This document shows, piece by piece, positions 45,211-52,280 of a stretch of 64,000 bases of DNA. The stretch is from Candidatus Poseidonia sp. (lineage in GTDB: Archaea > Thermoplasmatota > Poseidoniia > Poseidoniales > Poseidoniaceae), in the NCBI GenBank assembly GCA_016778305.1, contig JADHPT010000004.1, forward strand, positions 1-64,000, written 5' to 3'. Under the pieces are notes generated by a model. That model was not told the DNA's origin and ran no database searches. It saw only the letters and a list, made by a program, of their open reading frames with translations. The first letter of the stretch is position 1. Each line of letters opens with the position of its first letter. The position numbers and the translations under genes are program-made.

Positions 45211-45218
45211 CATATCAA
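45211..45218 (-). promoter_or_regulatory. TATA-like box of sodN
   Basis: TTGATATG on the minus strand is centred about 26 nt upstream of the sodN ATG at 45188, consistent with a leaderless sodN-sodX transcript. No nickel-responsive operator is recognised. Confidence 0.45.
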
Positions 45219-45241
45219 TGTGATTCATCAACCAAGAAGCG

Positions 45242-46147
45242 TCAAGCAACAATGGTCGTGCCGCCATCACCTCGAAGCGACTCGAGAACGTTTCCTGGAG
45301 AACAAAGCACCGATTTTCCATCTCCAGAACCCGAAGCAAAGGAGCAGAGTGCCTGCAATTTTGGTCGCATGGAGCCTTTTGGGAATTGGCCTTCTTCATC
45401 CATAGCGTGTATTTCACTGACGGTGAGGATACGATGTGCTTTTGCTTCTTGTGTTCCAAAATCCGAGTAAACTGCATCTGCATCGGTACTGATGATCAGA
45501 GCATCTGCTTGTAAATCAAGGGCAAGGCGAGAAGAAAAATGGTCCTTATCGATAACGGCAGGCATCCCCACGAGATGTTGGCCCCGTTGTGCCACGGGAA
45601 CACCACCTCCCCCGCCACAAATCACAACAGCGTGAAGTTTGACAAGATGCTGTATTACATCCAATTCAAGAATTCGGATTGGAAATGGACTGGCTACAAC
45701 GCGCCGAGGTCCGTGAATTGTTTGTGCGATATCCCAGTCCGCTGACATCACGGTTGCAGAATCCAAAATCGGCCCTATCGGTTTCGTAGGTAAGGAGAAT
45801 CCCACATCTTCGGGGTCTACCTCTACCCGTGTGAGTACAACAGCGCTTCGTTCTGGTCGTCGCCGACGGTCTAAGATCGCCTGCAGATTCATTGAAAGTT
45901 CATGCCCAATCATCCCTTGGGTGGCAGCCACCCATGCGTCGAGGGAGTGTATGGAGGCCTCATCCATTTCAAGAAGATGACCCACTTGCGGACCGTTGCC
46001 GTGTGTTAAGACCACATTCCAGTCCATCTCGAGTAAATCTACGACGTCACTCATGACTTTGGCCAACACATGGGCTGTTTGATTGGACTGGTCATGAGGG
46101 GGTTGGAGCGCATTGCCTCCCAAAGCATAAACGGCGACCTTTCTCAC
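45242..46147 (-). CDS. arcC: Carbamate kinase
   Basis: A 301-residue amino-acid-kinase-fold enzyme interconverting carbamoyl phosphate and ADP with carbamate and ATP. Motifs are VYALGGNALQPP, VLTHGNGPQVGHLLEM, AVVICGGGGGVPV and ALIISTDADAVYSDFG. The protein ends with the family's SVLCSPGNVLESLRGDGGT-type nucleotide segment. No arginine deiminase or ornithine carbamoyltransferase gene is present here, so the source of carbamoyl phosphate is open. It is upstream of sodN on the same strand by 53 nt. Confidence 0.9.
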   Translation of the reverse strand: MRKVAVYALGGNALQPPHDQSNQTAHVLAKVMSDVVDLLEMDWNVVLTHGNGPQVGHLLEMDEASIHSLDAWVAATQGMIGHELSMNLQAILDRRRRPERSAVVLTRVEVDPEDVGFSLPTKPIGPILDSATVMSADWDIAQTIHGPRRVVASPFPIRILELDVIQHLVKLHAVVICGGGGGVPVAQRGQHLVGMPAVIDKDHFSSRLALDLQADALIISTDADAVYSDFGTQEAKAHRILTVSEIHAMDEEGQFPKGSMRPKLQALCSFASGSGDGKSVLCSPGNVLESLRGDGGTTIVA

Positions 46148-46273
46148 ATCCTTACTTCACCCCCGTTCCGTTTTGACCCTTTGCCTGATTTCAACCATGG
46201 AGGTGCTCTTTTTGTGTGAGTGCTTGGGGGTGACATTGAATTAGACCCCACGAATGGACAGACGGGTGCGAGT

Positions 46274-47623
46274 ATGGCCAAGACCGTGTGGATTGGAGAC
46301 GTGCAAGATGGTTTGTACGACGGAAAAACCGTAGAATTGAAAGGATGGATCAAGCGTACCCGTGGTTCCAATAAAATGCGGTTCATCGTCTTGCGTGATT
46401 CCACAGGCGAGATTCAATGCGTTGGTAAAAAAGACGCAATCGGCGAAGAAGCTTTCCTCGCTCTGAAAGAAGCACTCATCGAATCAAGTGTCATATTGAA
46501 CGGAACAGTCAATGTTGACGAGCGTTCAGAAGGAGGGCATGAGTTGGTCGTCAATGCCGTCGAAATTGTTGGAGCAGTCGACCCTGAACGCCCCTTCCCA
46601 ATCAACAAAGAGGCGTTGGACGTGGTCGATGAAGATGGAGAACCCATGCCTGGCGGTTCTGAATTCCTGCTCAATCATCGGCATCTCTACCTTCGCACGA
46701 GCCGAATGACTACGATGTTAAAACTCCGAAGTTCAGCTTTCGGAGCGATTCACAACTACTTCAGAGACGGTGATTTTATTGAATATCAAGCCCCTAACTT
46801 CGTCGCAGGTGCCGTAGAGGGCGGTTCGACATTATTCGAAGTACCTTATTTCGACAAGGTCGCCTATCTGACTCAATCCTGGCAACTCTATGCTGAGGCA
46901 GCCATGCCAGCACTTGAACGACTCTACACCATTGCACCATCATTCCGCGCAGAGGAATCCCGTACTCGAAGACATCTGACTGAGTTTTGGCATGCTGAAA
47001 TGGAAGTTGCATGGGCGACCAACGACGAAATTATGGCTCACGGCGAAGGAGTTGTTCGCCACATTGCCTCTACGCTACTGGAAGAACGCGAATCAGAATT
47101 AACCTCACTCAATCGTGACCTTGATGCCATTGCAAGGTATGCAGACTCTCCCTACCCAAAGATGCGCTACGATGAGGCGGTGGAAATCCTCCAGGGGAAA
47201 GGGGTTGAAGTTGAATGGGGCGAAGATTTGGATTACTCCAAAGAGAAAATTCTTACACAGGATTTCGACCTCCCACATTTCCTGACACATTATCCGAAAA
47301 TTGCAAAACCATTCTATCACCGGGTCGACCCTGATGATGAGAAATATGTTCTCTGTCACGACCTACTCGCCCCCGAGGGCTATGGCGAAATTATTGGTGG
47401 TGGGGAGCGGACATGGTCTGAAGAAGAAATTCTACGCCGTCTTGACGAGGAGGGGACTCCGCACGAACCCTACCAATTCTACATTGACACCCGTTCATAC
47501 GGCGGGGTTCCACACGGAGGTTTCGGACTTGGAGTGGACCGTGTTGTCAGTTGGTTAGCTGGTGCCAGTCATATTCGGGAAGTCATTCCATTCCCACGTA
47601 CTTCACGTCGTGTCACGCCCTGA
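46274..47623 (+). CDS. asnS: Asparaginyl-tRNA synthetase
   Basis: A 449-residue class IIb synthetase. An OB-fold anticodon domain (VELKGWIKRTRGSNKMRFIV) precedes the catalytic core: motif 2 PSFRAEESRTRRHLTEFWHA and motif 3 HGGFGLGVDRVVSWL. The C-terminal IREVIPFPRTSRRVTP fits AsnRS more than archaeal AspRS. Its presence means Asn-tRNA can be charged directly. ATG 46274 is the likely start; an upstream in-frame ATG at 46220 is less likely. It abuts the convergent 43-residue zinc-ribbon gene with no gap. Confidence 0.87.
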   Translation: MAKTVWIGDVQDGLYDGKTVELKGWIKRTRGSNKMRFIVLRDSTGEIQCVGKKDAIGEEAFLALKEALIESSVILNGTVNVDERSEGGHELVVNAVEIVGAVDPERPFPINKEALDVVDEDGEPMPGGSEFLLNHRHLYLRTSRMTTMLKLRSSAFGAIHNYFRDGDFIEYQAPNFVAGAVEGGSTLFEVPYFDKVAYLTQSWQLYAEAAMPALERLYTIAPSFRAEESRTRRHLTEFWHAEMEVAWATNDEIMAHGEGVVRHIASTLLEERESELTSLNRDLDAIARYADSPYPKMRYDEAVEILQGKGVEVEWGEDLDYSKEKILTQDFDLPHFLTHYPKIAKPFYHRVDPDDEKYVLCHDLLAPEGYGEIIGGGERTWSEEEILRRLDEEGTPHEPYQFYIDTRSYGGVPHGGFGLGVDRVVSWLAGASHIREVIPFPRTSRRVTP

Positions 47624-47755
47624 TCAAAGCAGAGGTTCCCCGCATGACGGGCAAGGCATGCCTGGAATAAAGGCCCCGAGTAAAAATCCACAATGAGGGC
47701 ATATCGAGGTCAGAAAGTCATCAACCATGTGGATGATGGTGGCGAGGTCCATCAT
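47624..47755 (-). CDS. 43-residue zinc-ribbon protein
   Basis: A very short gene. Its ATG at 47755 shares its A with the stop TGA of the HAD gene, giving classic overlapping translation. The product begins MMDLATIIHMVDDFLTS and ends in two knuckles, ICPHCGFLLGAF and MPCPSCGEPLL, a complete four-cysteine ribbon with 12 residues between pairs. The stop at 47624-47626 is immediately after the asnS stop on the other strand. Four correctly spaced cysteines and the overlap make chance unlikely. The function is unknown; it is probably co-made with the HAD phosphatase. Confidence 0.8.
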   Translation of the reverse strand: MMDLATIIHMVDDFLTSICPHCGFLLGAFIPGMPCPSCGEPLL

Positions 47756-48516
47756 CAAGGTTTGGGAAGTGAAAAACGCTCACAAATAAGATTGAGAACA
47801 ATGTTGAGATCTTTTTCTTCGATGATGTGGTGGGCATGATCTTTCGGACGGTCGTCCCAAGGATTGAACAAGATAGCACACCCACTTTCATCGAACATGC
47901 CAATATCACCCGCTGAATCACCGACAGATGCAGTATGCTCTTTGGATACGCCCAATCGCCGTTGGAGCATCTTGACCACGGAACCTTTGCCGTCCATTTG
48001 CACCTGATAGCGTCCGAAATCACCAATCGTGTGTTCTCCAGAACTCAAAGGGCTATCTCTGAGCCAGCCGTTGGTGAAAACATGAAGTTGCGTATCCAAG
48101 CCTCCTGACTGCTCAGATGCGGTGTGACGGTCGATTCCTCCCCAACGTCTTCGCCACGGTTCCTCCGAAGGGAATTGAGCGGCAATATCTCGTGCAGTCT
48201 TTTGTAAGCCACCACTTACTATGGCCACATGAACGCCTTGTTCGAGAAGGTGACCGATGAGACCTTTCCACCCAAGCATCATTGGCATTCCTTCCATTAT
48301 GGAGCGAAGGTGCTCATCTGTGATAGGTTCAGAGCGAGCAGACTTGATGAGCGCAAGGTCCAACTTGATCCACTCCCATTCGTCCAACAAGCCCTGGTTG
48401 TACAGCTCAAAGGATTCATCATTGGAGATGCCAAGTCGGTCGTACACGAATTGCCACGTGGACAGATGGTCAACCAATACACGGTCCATATCCAAACATA
48501 CGAGATACTCTGTCAT
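47755..48516 (-). CDS. HAD-superfamily phosphatase (phosphoserine phosphatase-like)
   Basis: A 253-residue HAD hydrolase. Motif I is YLVCLDMDRVLVDH with the nucleophile Asp in DMD; motif II is AIVSGGLQKTARD; motif III/IV is KGSVVKMLQRRL and SVGDSAGDIGMFDES. The cap region with GLLDEWEWIKLDLALI resembles phosphoserine-phosphatase relatives, but the substrate is not certain. GGTGA precedes the ATG at 48516 by 4 nt. It stands between the pseudo-glycosyltransferase (24-nt gap) and the zinc ribbon in what looks like a three-gene operon, suggesting a glycan- or lipid-phosphate substrate. Confidence 0.82.
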   Translation of the reverse strand: MTEYLVCLDMDRVLVDHLSTWQFVYDRLGISNDESFELYNQGLLDEWEWIKLDLALIKSARSEPITDEHLRSIMEGMPMMLGWKGLIGHLLEQGVHVAIVSGGLQKTARDIAAQFPSEEPWRRRWGGIDRHTASEQSGGLDTQLHVFTNGWLRDSPLSSGEHTIGDFGRYQVQMDGKGSVVKMLQRRLGVSKEHTASVGDSAGDIGMFDESGCAILFNPWDDRPKDHAHHIIEEKDLNIVLNLICERFSLPKP

Positions 48517-48539
48517 GATTTCACCATCGTCAATGACCC

Positions 48540-49391
48540 TTAACCTTGTTTTGGCCAATTGTACTGGGATTGAATGCGTTCCACCTGTTTACCCATGATG
48601 TACAAGATCACGGCGACCATCATCGCAAAGAGGCCGATGAGCGTCATCGCAACCGTGGCCAATGTCACGCCAATCGAAGTTGAATTCAATTCAGTAAACA
48701 TCGTAGCGAGATCCCCTGAAAGACGGTAACCGAGAACGAACAGGACGATGCCTGGGATTCCAAACAACAAAAGTGGATGTTTGGATTCAAGCATCCAGTA
48801 AAATAACTGAGCGAATCGGGATGCTGTTGCTAGTGATTCACGTTGCGGCAGTTGAATTGGTCGATCGGCTTTGACAAAACGAGCCGTTAATCCATCCGGG
48901 ATTTCTTTTGGTGTTGCCAAAGGGGACAATGATGCCATGGCTGCACAACCATCTTCACTGAGGATGAGATGCTGAATCTCTGTTCGAGAAAGGACCACTG
49001 AATCTTCTTCAGATTCTGCTTTCGCAACATCCCTGTATGTAAAGTGGATATCCCATGGTTCACGGGCCCTGTTGACACTGAGTGGGAGTTCGGAAATTTT
49101 GAGGGAGGCATTCACCGGTAGAATGAGTGTTTTCCCTTCAGATTCTGATTGCTTGAGGAGGTAACTACAGACCTCCTGAGCAATAAGTTCCCCCGTGTAG
49201 TGATGGACCTCACAGTCCACCTCTTGAGCAAGTTCAACGGTTTCATCATTGGAGCCAGTGTCGATGAAAATGACTCGGTGGGCTACCTCACGTGCCCGTA
49301 CGATAAGAGATACGATTCGCAACTCAATGTCGCGTCCAATCAAGACCAATCGGTCAAGTGAGCCATTCACGATGTTGGCTGACCTGTCCAA
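48540..49391 (-). CDS. Degenerate family-2 glycosyltransferase (pseudoenzyme) with two membrane helices
   Basis: A 283-residue protein. The N-terminal half keeps the GT-A outline (VIFIDTGSNDETVELAQEVD) but where active enzymes have FDSDGQ it has TLILPVNASLKISELP, so the metal-binding DxD is gone. The C-terminal third has two membrane helices (PLLLFGIPGIVLFVLGYRLS and VAMTLIGLFAMMVAVILYIM) similar to the active glycosyltransferase at 23793. It probably binds a lipid-linked sugar or a partner enzyme and does not catalyse transfer. It opens the operon with the HAD phosphatase and zinc ribbon, and diverges from the glycosyltransferase at 49472. Confidence 0.75.
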   Translation of the reverse strand: MDRSANIVNGSLDRLVLIGRDIELRIVSLIVRAREVAHRVIFIDTGSNDETVELAQEVDCEVHHYTGELIAQEVCSYLLKQSESEGKTLILPVNASLKISELPLSVNRAREPWDIHFTYRDVAKAESEEDSVVLSRTEIQHLILSEDGCAAMASLSPLATPKEIPDGLTARFVKADRPIQLPQRESLATASRFAQLFYWMLESKHPLLLFGIPGIVLFVLGYRLSGDLATMFTELNSTSIGVTLATVAMTLIGLFAMMVAVILYIMGKQVERIQSQYNWPKQG

Positions 49392-49471
49392 CCTATCAAT
49401 TCTCTTCTTGCATCAAGGGGTAACATGTCCTTTTCGGGTAGGTTCTTGAAAGCCAGTTGATTGGGCTTATC

Positions 49472-50401
49472 ATGTTGGACGGCCATCACATAGCAGTGGT
49501 CGTCCCGGCTCGTGATGAAGAAGAACGCATAGTCGAGGTGATTGAAACATTACCAGACTATGTTGATTTGGTGGTAGTCGTTGATGATGGTTCGAAAGAC
49601 CGTACGAACAAAAGGGCAGAAGAGGCCTCATCCCCATGCAAACTTGTGATACTAGAACATGGAGGAAAAGGGGTTGGATCAGCGATTGATCGTGGTCATC
49701 AGTACGTGCTTGAACATCTCACAAAGCCCTTTGTGAGTGCGGTCATGGCCGGCGACGGACAAATGAATCCAGAGGACCTCATGCCCGTCGTTCACCCGAT
49801 TCTCACGGGAGACGCCGACCATGTCAAAGGTAATAGAAGAGCCCACAGGGAGGGGTACAACCTCATGCCCGCTGCTCGCAAAAGGGCTTCATCCATCCTC
49901 GGGTTTTTCACGACGCTTGCATCTGGCCAGCCAATTGAAGATCCACAGTGTGGGTTCACTGCAACGAGTTCAGAAGTTCTTGAGTCATGGGATTGGAGTC
50001 GCTCATGGAAAGGCTATGGATATCCAAATTATTGGATTATCAACCTGTCTCGGCAGGGATGGAGAATCGCTCACGTCCCTGTTGAATCAATTTACAGGGA
50101 TGAGGTCTCTGGCATCAAAACCTTGCCCTTCTTTACAAAAGTCGGTGCAATGATGGCAATTGAACATCATCGTAGGAACCTAGCATGGCTAATACCCCGA
50201 AATCTAACACCTCACACACTCTTTGCCCTCCTGGCCTATGGCTTAGGATGGTCGGCTTTTTTGCCGATGGTGAGCAATGATCTTGAAGATGAATTGATGG
50301 CGAGAGGTGTCCCCATGATACTCGTTGGCGTCTTCTTTTGGTACATGGCGCACATTTTTGACCGTATGGCCGTTCGTATGCATCGGGAGTTGCGTTCATG
50401 A
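49472..50401 (+). CDS. Family-2 glycosyltransferase with C-terminal membrane helices
   Basis: A 309-residue enzyme. GT-A motifs are IAVVVPARDEEERIVEVIET, VVVVDDGSKDRTNKRA, the DxD in VMAGDGQMNPEDL and DPQCGFTATSSEVLESWDW. Two membrane helices (TLFALLAYGLGWSAFLP and MILVGVFFWYMAHIFD) close the protein. It likely acts on a lipid-linked acceptor at the inner face of the membrane. The ATG at 49472 starts the domain. Its stop overlaps the start of the parvulin gene (ATGA at 50398), so both are expressed together. Confidence 0.87.
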   Translation: MLDGHHIAVVVPARDEEERIVEVIETLPDYVDLVVVVDDGSKDRTNKRAEEASSPCKLVILEHGGKGVGSAIDRGHQYVLEHLTKPFVSAVMAGDGQMNPEDLMPVVHPILTGDADHVKGNRRAHREGYNLMPAARKRASSILGFFTTLASGQPIEDPQCGFTATSSEVLESWDWSRSWKGYGYPNYWIINLSRQGWRIAHVPVESIYRDEVSGIKTLPFFTKVGAMMAIEHHRRNLAWLIPRNLTPHTLFALLAYGLGWSAFLPMVSNDLEDELMARGVPMILVGVFFWYMAHIFDRMAVRMHRELRS

Positions 50402-50727
50402 GAAGGCTTGACAGGCGGAGAAAACCGCGTAAGGCTCATGTTCGCCATATTCTCGTAACTGGGAAACCCGAAGCTAAAATGATTCTGGAATCCATCCAAA
50501 CCGCGAAAAAACCACTCAAGGTTTTCCGGAAAATGGCGAAGAAGTATTCCAACTGTCCCAGCGGGAGCAAAGGAGGTGACCTTGGTGAATTCATTGAAGG
50601 TCAAATGATTCAAGATTTTGAAGAGGCTGTTTGGGCATCGGAACTCGAGACAGTACCCGAAACATTCATCAAAACACAATTCGGGTTCCACATTTTGTGG
50701 GTGCACAGCAAAGGCCAGCTCGAGTAA
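50398..50727 (+). CDS. Parvulin-type peptidyl-prolyl isomerase (PpiC)
   Basis: A 109-residue single-domain parvulin. The basic N-terminus (MRRLDRRRKPRKAHVRHILV) leads into the PpiC core: VRHILVTGKPEAKMILE, YSNCPSGSKGGDLGEF and TQFGFHILWVHSK. Parvulins catalyse cis-trans isomerisation of prolines during folding. There is no signal peptide, so it is cytoplasmic. It overlaps the glycosyltransferase gene by 4 bp. Two Cys-containing positions near the active site match archaeal parvulins. Confidence 0.9.
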   Translation: MRRLDRRRKPRKAHVRHILVTGKPEAKMILESIQTAKKPLKVFRKMAKKYSNCPSGSKGGDLGEFIEGQMIQDFEEAVWASELETVPETFIKTQFGFHILWVHSKGQLE

Positions 50728-50731
50728 GTGG

Positions 50732-50806
50732 TGGGCGTACCAAGATTTGAACTTGGGTCCAAGCGTCCCAAACGCCCGAGTATAGGCCAAACTAACCCAT
50801 ACGCCC
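50732..50806 (-). tRNA. trnP: tRNA-Pro (anticodon TGG)
   Basis: A 75-nt cloverleaf on the minus strand. Acceptor GGGCGTA pairs with TACGCCC and the discriminator is A. The anticodon stem GGGCG/CGCTT (with two G-T pairs) holds the loop TTTGGGA, giving TGG; the T arm is CCAAGTTCAAATCTTGG. The D arm has G18-G19. CCA is not encoded. It is 5 nt beyond the parvulin stop and 34 nt downstream of the zinc-ribbon gene on its own strand. Confidence 0.93.
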
Positions 50807-50840
50807 GTTGTCTTCTGCCACGAGGTCTTACCTATGAACT

Positions 50841-51281
50841 TCACTCAAAGAATTGCCAGTGTCCATCGTCCAGTCGCAGCGCAAAACCTTCACTCTCTGC
50901 TCGCTCCATGAGTGCGTCTACCGAAATATCTGACTGATGTTGTTGGAGGGCGAGAAGGACACTCATCCTATCAATAACGCCGTTATCATCAGCCTTTTTT
51001 CGAAGATAGGCCATCAATGACCTCGGCGAGAATTCTTGAGTTGCTTCAAATGAACGATGATGTTTCTCTAATTTTTTACGAAGCGAGCCTCTGAGTTCTT
51101 CAGGAGTATTCGCAAGAGCAACCTCGATGTGGAGTTGGGGTGCGGAGTTCACCTCACAAACGACTTCCGTATCACGTGGAAGGTTTTGACCGCAATGAGG
51201 ACAACGTCCCTTTAGTGAACGGTGGCCAAAACACTGCTTACAGTGAGGGCAACGAATGACAAGCCATCTCTGTTCAGACAT
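50841..51281 (-). CDS. DUF1922-like zinc-ribbon protein
   Basis: A 146-residue protein. The N-terminus is a zinc ribbon (LVIRCPHCKQCFGHR, then GRCPHCGQNLPRD) like the archaeal DUF1922 family, followed by a strand (LHIEVALANTPEELRGSLRK). The C-terminal half is helical and charged (FSPRSLMAYLRKKADDNGVI) and ends with a small fold resembling a winged helix (SVDALMERAESEGFALRLDD). It is longer than simple DUF1922 proteins. Function is unknown; nucleic-acid binding is plausible. It lies 12 nt after the PvlArgDC-like gene. Confidence 0.68.
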   Translation of the reverse strand: MSEQRWLVIRCPHCKQCFGHRSLKGRCPHCGQNLPRDTEVVCEVNSAPQLHIEVALANTPEELRGSLRKKLEKHHRSFEATQEFSPRSLMAYLRKKADDNGVIDRMSVLLALQQHQSDISVDALMERAESEGFALRLDDGHWQFFE

Positions 51282-51293
51282 AGAGTTCCCCGA

Positions 51294-51977
51294 TCAGAGT
51301 GTGAAATCATGCTTATTTTGAGGTTGCCCCGGACGGCGCGCAGGCGCTGCTGGAGCCTTTATGTCAACTCGTTTCTTTGGCTCTTCAGCCTTTCTGGTAA
51401 GCGCTCCACGAATGGGGCCGGTCTTTGTCCGAGCACCAAGCGAGAGTGATTCAGGAAGTATCAATGCTGCAACGGCAACACCGTGGTGGTCTTGTCCAGC
51501 AGTGACTTCATCAACGGCAACATCGAACTGCAAAACTTCAAGATCACGACTGGCTAACCTTCGCTGGAGATTACGACGAAGGAGAAGCACGGTCTCTTCA
51601 TAGTCAAGATCGGTTGTGATCGTGGCGACAATCGCACACTCATCACCTTCAGGCGTAGTACAAGACGCCCATGCCACACCGGCTGAAGCAGTTGACCCGT
51701 TCCAAGCATATGCTGTGGCAAGGTGGCATTCAACCAACGAACCCATCGGGAGTGGGCGAGGAATCGTCACGCCAAATCCAAGTGGCAACATGGCCCCTTG
51801 AGCTTGAATCAAACGTACATCTCCGAGGCCCAGTTCGACCAAACCCTGGTCAAAGGCATCTTCTGCATTTTCACCCCAAGGCGCCACCGCAGTCATCAAC
51901 CATCCTGGGCAATCGGGGCCTCTTGCGGCTTGCATGCTTCTACACAAGCGCAACGGGTTCATGAATAACATGGTCAT
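51294..51977 (-). CDS. Pyruvoyl-dependent arginine decarboxylase homologue lacking the cleavage serines
   Basis: A 227-residue protein. AEDAFDQGLVELGLGDVRLI, LPMGSLVECHLATAYAWNG and the C-terminal HHGVAVAALIL align with archaeal pyruvoyl-dependent arginine decarboxylase (PvlArgDC). In the active family a Ser-Ser pair lies after LIR and is cut to make the pyruvoyl group; here the corresponding residues are Gln60-Gly61 in LIQAQGAMLP. Self-cleavage by the usual route is therefore impossible. A basic, proline-rich tail of about 45 residues (PKKRVDIKAPAAPARRPGQP) is extra. It may be a structural or regulatory relative. It diverges from a small membrane protein with a 9-nt gap. Confidence 0.75.
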   Translation of the reverse strand: MTMLFMNPLRLCRSMQAARGPDCPGWLMTAVAPWGENAEDAFDQGLVELGLGDVRLIQAQGAMLPLGFGVTIPRPLPMGSLVECHLATAYAWNGSTASAGVAWASCTTPEGDECAIVATITTDLDYEETVLLLRRNLQRRLASRDLEVLQFDVAVDEVTAGQDHHGVAVAALILPESLSLGARTKTGPIRGALTRKAEEPKKRVDIKAPAAPARRPGQPQNKHDFTL

Positions 51978-51986
51978 AGGCTCTTC

Positions 51987-52280
51987 ATGGCCAAGGCAAC
52001 ACGGGGCATTCTCATGTTGACGCTTTGTGGTGTGGTCGTTTTGGTTCTTTTGACCCTCTTTCAGGATAGTGAGTTTACACTTGCATTGGTCATTGCGACG
52101 CTTTTTATCACCGCTCTGGGCATTTTTTTGCTCGTACTAAATTCATCAAGACTGCACGAGCCTCAACACCTCGGAACAACAAAAGTCCAATCGGCTAGCG
52201 GACGAGAGGGCTCAGGATTAGCCATATCAGCTCCGGACCTACCGGACCCACTCGACTACGAACTTGATATCCCTCTGTAA
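51987..52280 (+). CDS. Small membrane protein (97 aa), unknown function
   Basis: The protein has two membrane helices (GILMLTLCGVVVLVLLTLF and LALVIATLFITALGIFLLVL) followed by a polar C-terminal tail of about 45 residues (LNSSRLHEPQHLGTTKVQSA). I do not recognise the family. Its start is 9 nt from that of the PvlArgDC-like gene, so one or both promoters must lie inside neighbouring coding sequence. Its end abuts the aCPSF1 gene with no gap. Confidence 0.6.
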   Translation: MAKATRGILMLTLCGVVVLVLLTLFQDSEFTLALVIATLFITALGIFLLVLNSSRLHEPQHLGTTKVQSASGREGSGLAISAPDLPDPLDYELDIPL

